Assembly: GCA_949292785.1 (NCBI GenBank)
Contig: CASFBK010000013.1
Location: forward strand, 1 to 64,000
Source: an uncultured Eubacteriales bacterium
Lineage (GTDB): Bacteria > Bacillota > Clostridia > Lachnospirales > Lachnospiraceae
Length of the DNA: 64,000 nucleotides
Direction of reading: 5' to 3'
The notes beneath the pieces were generated by a model that saw only the letters and a program-made list of their open reading frames with translations, did not search any database and was not told where the DNA came from. This document shows, in pieces, positions 21,944 through 30,929 of the stretch. The position numbers and the translations under genes are program-made. Positions within the stretch are counted from its first letter, which is position 1, and each line of letters begins with the position of its first letter.

Positions 21944-21999
21944 GTCATCTTCTCCTTTTTTATGTTTTCTTTTTGTATTTTATCATACAATCCACGCCC

Positions 22000-22053
22000 T
22001 TGACATGGAAGAACAAATATGATAGCATCGTATCAACTAAAAGTTGATACGAT
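22000..22053 (+). promoter_or_regulatory. lysR promoter and 12-bp-arm palindrome
   Basis: TTGACA (22000-22005), a 17-base spacer and TAGCAT (22023-22028) form a plus-strand promoter. A perfect inverted repeat with arms ATCGTATCAACT (22027-22038) and AGTTGATACGAT (22042-22053) overlaps the expected transcription start. It is a likely autoregulatory operator for the LysR protein or for the divergent flavodoxin operon. Confidence 0.65.
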
Positions 22054-22065
22054 GGAGGTGCATAA

Positions 22066-22953
22066 ATGTATAATAGCCAGCTAACTGTTTTTGTTTGTGT
22101 AGCCGACTGCGGTAGTTTTACCAAAGCAGCAGAAAAACTTTTTATTTCATCCACATCTGTTATGAAGCAGATTAATTCTCTGGAAAATCATTTGGGTCTG
22201 AAGCTCATGGAGCGCACCAATCAGGGAATCCATCTTACGGAAGCCGGTAAAGTCATATACAAACATGCCAAATATCTGTTTGATTATTCCCAAAAAGCAA
22301 TCGAAGAAGCAAGACAAAAAATGGAGATTTACGAAACTACTTTCTGTGTCGGAACCTCTATCTTAAATCCATGTAAACCATTCATGGATTTATGGTATCA
22401 GGTAAATAAAAATTTCCCCGGATACAAGCTGCATATTGTTCCATTCGAGGACGACCACGAAAGCATTCTGTCGGAAATAGCCGCTTTGGGAGAAAAATTC
22501 GATTTTCTGGTAGGCGCCTGCGATTCAGAACAATGGCTGAACCACTGCAATTTTCAGCAGCTGGGAACCTATCAGCATTGTGTCGCAGTATCCCGCGAGC
22601 ATCCTCTGGCACAAAAAGAACGTCTCACCATAAAAGACCTTTACGGTGAAACGCTCATGATGGTAAAGCGTGGAGACTCCAAACATGTTGACAGAATCAG
22701 AGATGAAATAGAACAACATCCGGAAATTAAAATTGAGGATACTCCTCAGTTCTATGATATGGAGGTATTTAACCACTGCGTTCAGACCCGCCATGTTATG
22801 ATAACTTTGGAATGCTGGAAAGACGTTCATCCCTCACTCGTTACAATACCGGTGGAATGGGATTACCCTATTCCGTATGGACTGCTGTACTGTAAGACGC
22901 CTACAGATGATATCATAAAATTTTTGAAGATAATCGAACGTCAGATACAGTAA
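22066..22953 (+). CDS. LysR family transcriptional regulator
   Basis: A 295-residue LysR protein: N-terminal winged HTH (MYNSQLTVFVCVADCGSFTK, AAEKLFISSTSVMKQINSLE) and a type 2 periplasmic-binding-like effector domain. RBS GGAGG. It is closely related to the second LysR at 24962-25864 (same MYN-Q-L start, same length, similar C-terminal VPVEWDYPIPYGLL). Either could recognise the four promoter copies of the island. It is divergent from the 21943-18304 operon. Confidence 0.9.
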   Translation: MYNSQLTVFVCVADCGSFTKAAEKLFISSTSVMKQINSLENHLGLKLMERTNQGIHLTEAGKVIYKHAKYLFDYSQKAIEEARQKMEIYETTFCVGTSILNPCKPFMDLWYQVNKNFPGYKLHIVPFEDDHESILSEIAALGEKFDFLVGACDSEQWLNHCNFQQLGTYQHCVAVSREHPLAQKERLTIKDLYGETLMMVKRGDSKHVDRIRDEIEQHPEIKIEDTPQFYDMEVFNHCVQTRHVMITLECWKDVHPSLVTIPVEWDYPIPYGLLYCKTPTDDIIKFLKIIERQIQ

Positions 22954-22987
22954 AAAGAGGATGCTCCATTATCATCTCTGCCCCAGT

Positions 22988-23680
22988 TTACAAACCCAGG
23001 TCTTCTACCCAAGCCTGAACAGTTTCTTCCGAATCACTGGAGGAAAATCGTTCTCCTTCCTGCCAGTTTCCGGTTCCTGCTGCTTCCGCCAACAATTCTC
23101 CGCTTTCTCCCAATCCGGAACTGGAAGAAGTACAGAAAGGAATCACTGTTTTTCCCGTAAAATCATTGGCTTCAATGAAACCGTCTACCGGCCACGCCGC
23201 AATTCCCCACCAGATAGGATATCCGATAAAGACGGTATCATAAGACTCCCAATCCGGAACCGTTGACGCTACAAGTTCCACAGCCCTTGCATCCGGATTA
23301 TCATGTTCGTATACCACCCGGCTGTTGTCATCTGTCCAGTTCAAGTCATCATCACTGTAAGGTTCCACCGGCTCCAATTCAAAAATATCCGCACCTGTTG
23401 CTGCTACAATATAATTCGCCACTTCCTCTGTATTTCCCGTTGCTGAATAATAGACGACTAGTGTTTTTCCTCCCGTAGTTTCCAGTTCCCCGGCAGATTC
23501 TTCGCCAGACGCCTCGGTTGGTGTTTCGGTGGGTATTTCTTCGGACTGTTGGGCAGGCTCCTGCGTGCCTTCATTTGCATCCCTGGAGGTAGAAACGTCG
23601 TTTCCGTTGTTCTGGCTGCCACAAGCGGCAAAACTAAAAATCATCAATACGCTCAAAAATAATGTTGTCATTTTTTTCAT
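22988..23680 (-). CDS. Flavodoxin lipoprotein
   Basis: A 230-residue exported flavodoxin. The signal peptide has lipobox FAAC near residue 19, followed by a Glu/Thr/Ser linker to about 70. The domain then has a full classical FMN loop (TLVVYYSATGNTEEVANYI), FIGYPIWWGIAAWPV and PFCTSSSSGLG. Because the S-A-T-G-N-T loop is intact, FMN binding is likely. RBS AAAGGAG. It lies 18 bases after the ADH gene at 23699 and shares the promoter at 24889-24951. Confidence 0.88.
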   Translation of the reverse strand: MKKMTTLFLSVLMIFSFAACGSQNNGNDVSTSRDANEGTQEPAQQSEEIPTETPTEASGEESAGELETTGGKTLVVYYSATGNTEEVANYIVAATGADIFELEPVEPYSDDDLNWTDDNSRVVYEHDNPDARAVELVASTVPDWESYDTVFIGYPIWWGIAAWPVDGFIEANDFTGKTVIPFCTSSSSGLGESGELLAEAAGTGNWQEGERFSSSDSEETVQAWVEDLGL

Positions 23681-23698
23681 GGTAAAACTCCTTTCTGC

Positions 23699-24868
23699 TT
23701 AATAGCATTCCCGGAAGATTTCCAGGATTTCTTCATGTGTCATTTTCTTATAACTGCCAAGGGCAAGGTTGCAGGAATCCGCAATAACTTTCAAATCTGT
23801 GGATTCATCTACGCCCAACTCCCGAAGAGTTGTGGGAAGACCAATTTCTTTGATAAAATCCGCCAAAGCTTCCACGCCGGCACGCGCCAGTTCTTCTTGG
23901 GTTTTGCCCTCCGGAGAAATGCCCCAAACATTTACGGCAAACTTCTGAAATTTGGAAAGTCCGTCCTGATAAATGTGCCGGTAATAAACGGGATGCAGTA
24001 CCGCAAGACCTGCACCGTGATTGCAATTCGTGTAAGCGCCAAGCTGATGTTCCATCTGGTGGCACTCAAAGTCCATCCGCTTACCCAGTTTAACGATACG
24101 GTTCTCCGCCATGGTAGACTCCCACATCAGATTACTTCTGGCAGTATAATCCTGCGGATTCAAAATAGCCGCACGCAAATCGCGAATTACGCCCCGCATT
24201 AACGCTTCTGAAATATCATCGGAAACATTGTCCTCATTCGGCTCACTAAAATACGTTTCCATAATATGAGACAAAATATCGAACCCACCGGATACCATCT
24301 GTTTCTTGGGAACGCTATAGGTATAAGCAGGGTCCATCAGCGTAAATTTGGGATTGCACTTAGGATAATCCCTGCCCGTCTTGATTTTCAATGTCTCATT
24401 GGTAATGACCGCACCACCGTTCATTTCACTGCCGGTTCCTGCCACTGTAACAATCACGCCCAAAGGCAGTGGCTCAAATTCGATGATACCTGGTCTTGCC
24501 CAAAAATCTGCCCAAATATCACCGTTATAAACAGCCGCCATAGAAATGGCTTTGCAGCAATCCATGACACTGCCACCACCCACACCGAGAATCAGTTCCA
24601 CTTTATTTTCCCGCGCCAGCCTTGCACCTTCTAACACTTTGGCATAGGTGGGATTTGCCGTAATACCGGAAAATTCAATAATGTTTTTCCCAGCCTTTTT
24701 CAAGCTCTCCATCACTTCGTCGTAGATACCATTTTTCTTGATGGAGCCCCCGCCATAGGCAAGCATTACATTCTGTCCGTAATGACCAGAAAGGCAAGAC
24801 AGGTACTCCCTGACACATCCCTTGCCGAAAAAGGTTTTTGTTGTGTTTTCAAATATAAAATTGTTCAT
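23699..24868 (-). CDS. Iron-containing alcohol dehydrogenase
   Basis: A 389-residue metal-dependent ADH of the butanol dehydrogenase group. LAYGGGSIKKNGIYDEV and GVGGGSVMDCCKAIS bind the nucleotide; FDILSHIMETY and HQMEHQLGAYTNCNHG hold the metal ligands. It is a close paralogue of 13012-14157. RBS AAGGAGG precedes ATG 24868. It is directly controlled by the promoter copy at 24889-24951 and is followed by a flavodoxin lipoprotein. Confidence 0.92.
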   Translation of the reverse strand: MNNFIFENTTKTFFGKGCVREYLSCLSGHYGQNVMLAYGGGSIKKNGIYDEVMESLKKAGKNIIEFSGITANPTYAKVLEGARLARENKVELILGVGGGSVMDCCKAISMAAVYNGDIWADFWARPGIIEFEPLPLGVIVTVAGTGSEMNGGAVITNETLKIKTGRDYPKCNPKFTLMDPAYTYSVPKKQMVSGGFDILSHIMETYFSEPNEDNVSDDISEALMRGVIRDLRAAILNPQDYTARSNLMWESTMAENRIVKLGKRMDFECHQMEHQLGAYTNCNHGAGLAVLHPVYYRHIYQDGLSKFQKFAVNVWGISPEGKTQEELARAGVEALADFIKEIGLPTTLRELGVDESTDLKVIADSCNLALGSYKKMTHEEILEIFRECY

Positions 24869-24888
24869 GGTCGTTCCTCCTTACCTAT

Positions 24889-24951
24889 AGTATAAAAAAA
24901 ACGAGACTTCCGCAGAAGTCTCGTTTCGTTCATCAGTTTATACTCACAGGT
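24889..24951 (-). promoter_or_regulatory. Redox-island promoter, copy 4
   Basis: Operator ACCTGTGAGTATAAACTGAT starts at 24951. A near-perfect dyad (CGAGACTTCTGC / GGAAGTCTCG) spans the -35 region, and a TATACT -10 box lies at 24894-24889, 57 bases from the operator start. It drives the ADH-flavodoxin pair and lies 11 bases past the end of the LysR gene at 24962. Confidence 0.78.
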
Positions 24952-24961
24952 TATAGCCCAA

Positions 24962-25864
24962 TCAAAGGAAACCCTCTTGCAATACCTTTTGGATTGCCGA
25001 CAGAAAACACTTTACATTTTCCGATGGAGTTTGAGAATGTAGCAGACCATAAGGAATAGAATGATTCCATTCCACAGGAATGACTTTTAATAAAGGATGT
25101 ACATTATCCCAAGCCTGAACTGCCATCAGAACATCATTACTATTTTCGCATCGATTAAACACATCTACACTGTAAAAATCAAAATCTACAATCTGAATCT
25201 GGCTATGATTCTTCCAGATGTCATCCCGAAGCTCATCCACATACTGACTCCAATTCCGATGCATCAACATCAGCTTCTCGCCATATAAGTCCTCAATCTC
25301 CAGTTTGTTTTTGTTCGCCAGGCGGTGATGAATAGATACCGCGCAACATAATGGCTGCCTTGAAATTTCAAAGCCTGCACAGTTTCGCACGTTCAGCATG
25401 GTATCATCAAATACCCCTGCTACCACATCAATATTTTGTCCAAGATTTTTCAAAATTTCCCTTGCATTTTCCGGGGTGTTCTCAAAGGGAACCAGTTGAA
25501 ATTTAATTTCCGGGCAGAGAGCATGGATTTTGGGCCACAATTCCACCAAAATCTGAGCCGGCGTCATTGGTGACGTTCCAATACGGATAACATTGTCTCC
25601 TCCCTGCATAGCATTCTTTGCCCGAATGACAGACTCTCTGCAATACTGGATGATATATTTTGTATCATGATACAGAGATATTCCGGCTTTTGTCAGCTTT
25701 AACCCACGATGGGTACGTTCAAAGAGCTTGACATCTAAATCTGCTTCCAACAAATTAATCTGTTTGATTACCGCAGTAGGTGTTATGTACGCCTCTTCTG
25801 CCGCCTTATTAAAGCTTCCGGCATCTGCTACCCGGATGAAAGTTTCAAGTTGGGGATTGTACAT
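24962..25864 (-). CDS. LysR family transcriptional regulator
   Basis: A 300-residue LysR protein with N-terminal HTH (MYNPQLETFIRVADAGSFNK, AAEEAYITPTAVIKQINLLE) and a substrate-binding-like C-terminal domain. The start is ATG 25864, with GGAG six bases upstream; the open frame extends to 26032 without an RBS. It lies immediately upstream of promoter copy 4 and points at it, so it is the first candidate activator for the shared promoters. It is a paralogue of the LysR at 22066. Confidence 0.9.
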   Translation of the reverse strand: MYNPQLETFIRVADAGSFNKAAEEAYITPTAVIKQINLLEADLDVKLFERTHRGLKLTKAGISLYHDTKYIIQYCRESVIRAKNAMQGGDNVIRIGTSPMTPAQILVELWPKIHALCPEIKFQLVPFENTPENAREILKNLGQNIDVVAGVFDDTMLNVRNCAGFEISRQPLCCAVSIHHRLANKNKLEIEDLYGEKLMLMHRNWSQYVDELRDDIWKNHSQIQIVDFDFYSVDVFNRCENSNDVLMAVQAWDNVHPLLKVIPVEWNHSIPYGLLHSQTPSENVKCFLSAIQKVLQEGFL

Positions 25865-26040
25865 AATGCGCTCCATCCTTTCTCTTAAAATCATTTTTGC
25901 GTTTATCCGAATTGTCTTGATTATACCGTAGAATTTCCGCGGAATCAATGAAGTTTTCATACTTTCACCAGCATTTGTAACAAACCAAATCAGAGAAAAT
26001 GGAACGCATCCCTTACTCCCCTCCATCCTCACGCTTGCCG

Positions 26041-27366
26041 TTATCGCTTTTCCATAACACTCATATACGCAGGCCTTATAATCTTATCCGCACAGATAAG
26101 CTCCTCGATTCTGTGTGCGCTCCATCCCACAATTCTTGCCACAGCAAACATCGCCGTGTACAGCTCCTGCGGAATTCCAAGCATATCATACACAAAGCCG
26201 CTGTAAAAGTCCACATTCGGGCTGACTCCTTTAAAAATATGCCGCTTTTCTGCAATCAGTTCCGGCGCCAGTTCTTCAATATTTTCATAAAGCAGCAGAT
26301 CCTTATCCCTGCCTTTTTCTCTGGCAAGCTCTTCCACATACTGTTTAAATACCCGCTCTCTTGGGTCGGACAAGGAATATACCGCATGCCCCATTCCATA
26401 AATCAGACCTTTTCTGTCAAAGGCTTCCTTTTCCAGCAGCTTGCTTAAATATGCTGCAATTTCTTCCTTATCGGAATAATCCTTTACGTGCGCACGAATA
26501 TCCGACATCATCTCCATTACTTTAATGTTGGCACCGCCATGCTTCGGTCCCTTTAAGGAGGACATGGCTGCTGCAATGGTGGAATAGGTATCCGAACCGG
26601 AAGAAGTAACCACGCGGGTAGTAAAAGTAGAATTATTTCCACCGCCATGCTCCATATGCAGAATCAATGCTGTATCCAGCACTTTCGCTTCCACTGCCGT
26701 ATATTTCTGGTCCGGGCGCATCAGCATAAGGAGATTTTCTGCCGTAGACAATTTTGGATCGGGATGATGAATGAACATGCTTGCCTGTTTTTCATAGTGA
26801 TTATAGGCATTATATCCATATACTGCTAACAAGGGGAATTCACTGATTAACTGGATGCACTGTCTCAAAGAGTTGCTGACGCTGGTATCTTTTGCATTTT
26901 CATCATAGGAAGCAAGGGTAAGAATACTTCTCGTCATGGAATTCATAATATCCTCACTGGGCGCCTTCATAATCACATCTCTTGTAAAATTTGTGGGAAG
27001 TGTTCTGCACTCGCCAATAATCTTAGAAAATTCTTTCTCCTCTTCCTTAGAGGGAAGCTCTCCCATTAACAGCAGATAAGCGATTTTTTCAAATCCCATT
27101 TCTTCCTCTCCCAGGTTGTTAATCAAAGTTTCTACGCGGTAGCCTCGATACCACAGTTCTCCGTCACAGGGAACCTTTTTTCCGTCCACAATCTTAGAAG
27201 ATACAATTTTTGAAATATTGGTAAGTCCCGTAAGAACACCATTTCCCTTTTCATCTCTAAGTCCCAGATTTACACCATATTCTTCATACAGTCTTGGAGA
27301 AATACTGTCATTCTTCCGGCAGACCACTTCTCTGTCGTTTACATACTTATTCATCCGTTCCATCAT
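26041..27366 (-). CDS. gltA: Citrate synthase
   Basis: A 441-residue citrate/methylcitrate synthase condensing acetyl-CoA with oxaloacetate. Family signatures are present: HMEHGGGNNSTFTTRVV, GPKHGGANIKVM and GMGHAVYSLSDPR (catalytic His), and FYSGFVYDMLGIP near the end. ATG 27366 has GGAGG 9 bases upstream and overlaps the last codons of marR by 20 bases, so the two are translationally coupled. Expression should follow the marR promoter and its CIRCE element. Confidence 0.93.
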   Translation of the reverse strand: MMERMNKYVNDREVVCRKNDSISPRLYEEYGVNLGLRDEKGNGVLTGLTNISKIVSSKIVDGKKVPCDGELWYRGYRVETLINNLGEEEMGFEKIAYLLLMGELPSKEEEKEFSKIIGECRTLPTNFTRDVIMKAPSEDIMNSMTRSILTLASYDENAKDTSVSNSLRQCIQLISEFPLLAVYGYNAYNHYEKQASMFIHHPDPKLSTAENLLMLMRPDQKYTAVEAKVLDTALILHMEHGGGNNSTFTTRVVTSSGSDTYSTIAAAMSSLKGPKHGGANIKVMEMMSDIRAHVKDYSDKEEIAAYLSKLLEKEAFDRKGLIYGMGHAVYSLSDPRERVFKQYVEELAREKGRDKDLLLYENIEELAPELIAEKRHIFKGVSPNVDFYSGFVYDMLGIPQELYTAMFAVARIVGWSAHRIEELICADKIIRPAYMSVMEKR

Positions 27367-27880
27367 CTGTAGTTTCCTCCATTCCTTCCATCTCGCTGCT
27401 CATTACGGTTTCTAATTGCTTCATTAGCTGAAGCAACTGTATCAGATTTTCTTTTCCATATTTTTCAATGACTCTTCCATAATACTCCTTTAAGACCTCT
27501 TCCTGCCGGTCTAACAGATTTTTCCCGGAATCGGTAATTGTAACATAAGTTCCTTCGCTGCCGTTCCCATCATGGGACCACACCACAAGTCCTCTGTCCC
27601 GCAATTTTCCAACCATCTTAGAGGTCTGCCGGATAGAAAGCTGCATTTTATCTGCCAAATCTTTCAGATAAGTTCTTCCGGAATAAATGTCCATAGTTTC
27701 ATCGGTCTCCTGAATATTATGTAGTGCAATATACTCCGAAACACTCAGTTCCTTATAAAAACTACGTACCTGATCCTTATTCATCAAATACCGCCGATAG
27801 GTCAGTTCATTCGAGAGCTTTACAATCTCCGGATTTTCTACTTTTTTATCATGTTCCTGCATTAATGATTTCGATTCCAT
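27347..27880 (-). CDS. MarR family transcriptional regulator
   Basis: A 177-residue MarR-type winged-helix regulator. The core around residues 45-130 has a dimerisation helix (VSEYIALHNIQETDE), a recognition region (LADKMQLSIRQTSKMVGKLR) and a wing (DGNGSEGTYVTITDSG). RBS AAGGAAGG precedes ATG 27880. It is the first gene of the operon with citrate synthase. A short palindrome at 28033-28046 in its leader could be its own site. Confidence 0.88.
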   Translation of the reverse strand: MESKSLMQEHDKKVENPEIVKLSNELTYRRYLMNKDQVRSFYKELSVSEYIALHNIQETDETMDIYSGRTYLKDLADKMQLSIRQTSKMVGKLRDRGLVVWSHDGNGSEGTYVTITDSGKNLLDRQEEVLKEYYGRVIEKYGKENLIQLLQLMKQLETVMSSEMEGMEETTDDGTDE

Positions 27881-27956
27881 GCTAAATTACCTTCCTTTCT
27901 TTCTGGATTTCTATGGGAAACAAGCCAGGGAATCATGATATGCATGCCCTTGGCTG

Positions 27957-27983
27957 TTAGCACTCATTTCGTCAGAGTGCTAA
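27957..27983. promoter_or_regulatory. CIRCE element (HrcA operator)
   Basis: Exact CIRCE consensus: TTAGCACTC, nine bases, GAGTGCTAA. It lies 77 bases upstream of the marR start and about 80 bases downstream of the minus-strand promoter. CIRCE is the HrcA repressor site normally found before groESL and dnaK operons; no chaperone gene is in this window. Confidence 0.92.
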
Positions 27984-27993
27984 CCTCTTGGTG

Positions 27994-28020
27994 AAAAAAA
28001 TGCTTCTCTGATAAGAAGCA
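27994..28020 (-). terminator. Terminator-like hairpin in the marR leader
   Basis: On the minus strand TGCTTCT and AGAAGCA form a 7-bp stem with a 6-base loop, followed by seven T. It lies between the promoter and the CIRCE element, so it would act as an attenuator on marR-gltA transcripts. Confidence 0.6.
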
Positions 28021-28032
28021 GACGCTATGTTG

Positions 28033-28092
28033 GTTCACTATTGAACTGTTTACTTTAGAACAATTTTATAATAGAAGTATTCTGGCTGTCAA
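28033..28092 (-). promoter_or_regulatory. marR-gltA promoter with palindrome
   Basis: TTGACA (28092-28087), a 16-base spacer and TATAAA (28070-28065) read towards marR. GTTCA and TGAAC arms (28033-28046) form a small palindrome just downstream, a possible MarR autoregulatory site. Confidence 0.55.
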
Positions 28093-28142
28093 GGGATTTT
28101 ATAGAAATTTAAGATTCTGAATTAAATTTTGTCACATCTGAT

Positions 28143-28171
28143 TTGCCATTTATGCAATAATATGTTAGAAT
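28143..28171 (+). promoter_or_regulatory. Promoter of BI-1 family gene
   Basis: TTGCCA (28143-28148), a 17-base spacer and TAGAAT (28166-28171), about 40 bases before the start codon at 28212. Confidence 0.55.
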
Positions 28172-28211
28172 TTACTTGTAATTTTCAATTTTTTTACGGA
28201 AAGGAGTTCAT

Positions 28212-28955
28212 ATGGAGTATAACAATCAAAACAATTACACTACAAATCCGTCATATGAATATGACAATGAAACCGTTGCCCCAGAGCAGGCACAGAACTT
28301 AAAGGCTCTCTTATGCGAAGAGGTCATTTTCAAATCATTTTTATTTATGGTGGGCGCACTCTTAATTACAGCCTGCGCTGCCCTGACGATTTCCCCTTAC
28401 ATAGCAATTCGATTACTGAGCGGCGTTAATTTTTATATCCTCATAGCCGCAGAACTGGGTATCGTCTTTGCTTCTAACTGGGCGTTACGCAAAAATAATA
28501 CGATTTTAGCAGGTGTTCTTTTTACCGCTTATTCCTACTTGACCGGTGTTACACTTTCCATTATTTTTATGGTCTTTACCACGGCTTCTATCGTTGCGAT
28601 TTTTGCAACAACTGCCGTTGTATTTGCTATTATGGCAATATATGGAATGGTTACCAAAAAGGATTTATCCAGTATCGGTAATCTCTGCCTTATGGGCTTA
28701 ATCGGAATTATCCTTGTAGGAGTGGTAAACATCTTTTTCTTAAAGAGTACCATGCTCGATACCGCTATCAGTGCAATCGGCGTTTTAATCTTCGTAGGTT
28801 TAACTGCTTATGACACTCAGAAAATCAAAAAAATGGTTGCTGTTTCTAACAATCAGAACGTAAATTCACTGGCTCTTTACGGTGCTTTTGAATTGTATCT
28901 TGATTTTATCAACCTTTTCTTAAAGCTGTTAAACTTGCTGGGCAAGAGAAAATAG
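28212..28955 (+). CDS. Bax inhibitor-1 (BI-1/YccA) family membrane protein
   Basis: A 247-residue integral membrane protein with about seven hydrophobic segments after a 45-residue Asn/Tyr-rich soluble N-terminus. The family hallmarks are LTAYDTQKIKKM near residue 200 and YGAFELYLDFINLFLKLL at the end, where the conserved Asp residues form the proton-sensitive latch in BI-1 proteins. Members such as BsYetJ are pH-dependent calcium channels. RBS AAAGGAG precedes ATG 28212. Its last 27 bases overlap the convergent ABC permease gene. Confidence 0.88.
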   Translation: MEYNNQNNYTTNPSYEYDNETVAPEQAQNLKALLCEEVIFKSFLFMVGALLITACAALTISPYIAIRLLSGVNFYILIAAELGIVFASNWALRKNNTILAGVLFTAYSYLTGVTLSIIFMVFTTASIVAIFATTAVVFAIMAIYGMVTKKDLSSIGNLCLMGLIGIILVGVVNIFFLKSTMLDTAISAIGVLIFVGLTAYDTQKIKKMVAVSNNQNVNSLALYGAFELYLDFINLFLKLLNLLGKRK

Positions 28956-30083
28956 TAAGAATACAATGGCAGGCAGCAGGTATTTTCGTGGATGCTTCCA
29001 CAATTCCTGTTTTGTCTGCCATCCGTTTATCCGGTGCTTTTTTTCTAAATATATTCCCAGGAAAACCTCAACCAAAGAAACGAGCAACCATTCTATCACC
29101 AGAAATATAATCTTGGAAATTTCCCATTCTTTAAAAATAATTATTCCTGCCCCCAGAATAATGCTATTTATCATCAGAAAATACACTGCCAGAAAGGCTG
29201 TATACTGACGGTAAACACTATTCTTTTTTTCCGGAAGCATTGCAACCTGTCTAGTCAGATATACGTCTCCTGACAGCATGGTTAAAAAGGGCGTATTGAC
29301 TGCACCGATACTCCAGCTAATACCGAACAGAATGCTGTTTTCTCGGGCAATGACGCACCATAACAAAAGAAAGCAGAGGATACATAAGGTATTTGTCCGA
29401 TAAATCTTTTCTGCCTGCAACACCCGAAAGAAATAATTTGTCGATTTCTTTTCTTTTTTTCGATTTTTCTTTATGTTATGGAAAAGAATCAAGTCCGTTG
29501 CTCTTTGATTTTTCCACAATAAAATTCCCAAGATTCCCACTACAGGAACTTCTAATATCCGCATCCAGTTTGGCTGTTTTAGAACACAAAGAACAGCTAC
29601 TATTCCAAGACAGATAAAATTACATAAAACCTTCCACTTACTTCCTTTATTTTTTGCAAGCAAAATTCCCACATTCAAAAGAACTGTTACAAAAACAACC
29701 GTTATCAAGAGAACAATATGTTCCAACAGCATTACGCCGCTTTCTGCAAACAGCAGAATAACCAGCAAAAAGGAAATTCTCTGTATCATAGTAACAGTGA
29801 ACAATGCAAAAAAATATGCGAAAAGAATCTGATAGCGCCCAATCGGCAAGGTCAGATAAAACCTGATTTTCTCCGCCAGAGAATACGTATAAATGGTATA
29901 TGAGGTAGAGGCAAACGCCACCGTAATTCCAAGCAGTCCAATCCATTCCTGATTCAGAGCAATCAGATTGCCATTCACGCGCAACACCCATATTCCCAAT
30001 GCAAATAACACCAAATAAAGAAAATAACGTTTTATTTTTTTCTTTGTAATAAAATCTCTTAAAAATACATTAGTCTGCCACAC
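28929..30083 (-). CDS. ABC transporter permease of the sactipeptide cluster
   Basis: A 384-residue membrane protein with about ten hydrophobic segments and little recognisable motif content. It is directly coupled to the ABC ATPase at 30070-30768. GTG 30083 is chosen because GGGAG lies 9 bases upstream within the end of the ATPase gene; the frame continues to 30152 without an RBS. By position and type it corresponds to AlbD-like membrane proteins of the subtilosin alb operon, serving peptide export or self-immunity. Last gene of the sbo operon, convergent with the BI-1 gene. Confidence 0.75.
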   Translation of the reverse strand: MWQTNVFLRDFITKKKIKRYFLYLVLFALGIWVLRVNGNLIALNQEWIGLLGITVAFASTSYTIYTYSLAEKIRFYLTLPIGRYQILFAYFFALFTVTMIQRISFLLVILLFAESGVMLLEHIVLLITVVFVTVLLNVGILLAKNKGSKWKVLCNFICLGIVAVLCVLKQPNWMRILEVPVVGILGILLWKNQRATDLILFHNIKKNRKKEKKSTNYFFRVLQAEKIYRTNTLCILCFLLLWCVIARENSILFGISWSIGAVNTPFLTMLSGDVYLTRQVAMLPEKKNSVYRQYTAFLAVYFLMINSIILGAGIIIFKEWEISKIIFLVIEWLLVSLVEVFLGIYLEKKHRINGWQTKQELWKHPRKYLLPAIVFLLFSLAQQV

Positions 30084-30768
30084 ATAACCACGCTCCCAGC
30101 TCTTGCCTGATATCCATACCCGGTATAAACTCTTTCCTGATAATTTTTCCATGATTTAACAGTAATATATCATCACAGGTTCTCTCAAAGCTCTCCGCAA
30201 TATGAGAACTCATCAAGACACTTCCATACTGTTTATGTCCCTGCATTACTTCATACAGGAATTCTGCTCCACTAAAATCCAATCCATCCAGCGGCTCGTC
30301 TAAAATCAGCAAAGGCAGCTGCAGAGCAAATCCGCCAATCAAAAATACCTTTTTCTTGTTTCCCGTAGACAAATCCTTAATCAGGGTATTCTCATACTTT
30401 TGAAAACGAAAGCCCTCTATCAGATAATCAAGATATGTCTGGTCCATCTTCTTTCCATACACCTTTTGAAGGAATTCCATATATTCCCAAAAATCCCAGT
30501 ACGAAAATGCCTGTTCCTCTGTAAATACCGTATAACGCATTTTCTTAAAGTCCTCTGCTGCAAAGCCGGTCGCTCCAGCTTCTCCTAAAATCTTATCTGC
30601 TTGATATTTTGTATGCACTCCGCTGATGGTATTGATTAATGTGGTCTTTCCTGCCCCATTGATGCCAAGCAGTCCCACCACATGATTCGGCTCTATGGTA
30701 AGGTCCGTCCCTTTAATCACATGCTTTTCTTCCTGGTACCAGACAGACAGATTTTTTAACTGCAGCAT
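30070..30768 (-). CDS. albC: ABC transporter ATP-binding protein (AlbC-like)
   Basis: A 232-residue ATPase. Walker A GINGAGKTT near residue 37, signature DLSTGNKKKVFL, Walker B LLILDEPLDGLDF, and H-loop SSHIAES. It resembles AlbC of the subtilosin cluster, energising export or immunity together with the overlapping permease. Start ATG 30768 lies two bases after the stop of the 52-residue membrane peptide, with AGGAGGAAT upstream. Confidence 0.88.
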   Translation of the reverse strand: MLQLKNLSVWYQEEKHVIKGTDLTIEPNHVVGLLGINGAGKTTLINTISGVHTKYQADKILGEAGATGFAAEDFKKMRYTVFTEEQAFSYWDFWEYMEFLQKVYGKKMDQTYLDYLIEGFRFQKYENTLIKDLSTGNKKKVFLIGGFALQLPLLILDEPLDGLDFSGAEFLYEVMQGHKQYGSVLMSSHIAESFERTCDDILLLNHGKIIRKEFIPGMDIRQELGAWLCVAD

Positions 30769-30770
30769 AA

Positions 30771-30929
30771 CTATTCCTCCTCTGTTCCTTTCATTGCCTT
30801 ATATCCGAATAATGCTCCTATCACCAGGAACAAGGCTCCAAACAAATACTCGTTTTGAAAGAAATAACACACTCCTGAGACTGCAAATACTGCCGCGATA
30901 ATCATTCTTATCATTTTTCGATTCATCAT
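30771..30929 (-). CDS. albB: Small membrane peptide, AlbB-like
   Basis: A 52-residue peptide: basic start MMNRKMIRMIIAAVFAVSGV, a first hydrophobic segment, a short polar turn (FFQNEY), a second hydrophobic segment and an acidic end (GTEEE). The size and two-helix form match AlbB (53 residues), which is needed for subtilosin immunity in Bacillus. The start overlaps the stop of the preceding gene by one base (TAATG) with GGAGG upstream. Confidence 0.8.
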   Translation of the reverse strand: MMNRKMIRMIIAAVFAVSGVCYFFQNEYLFGALFLVIGALFGYKAMKGTEEE

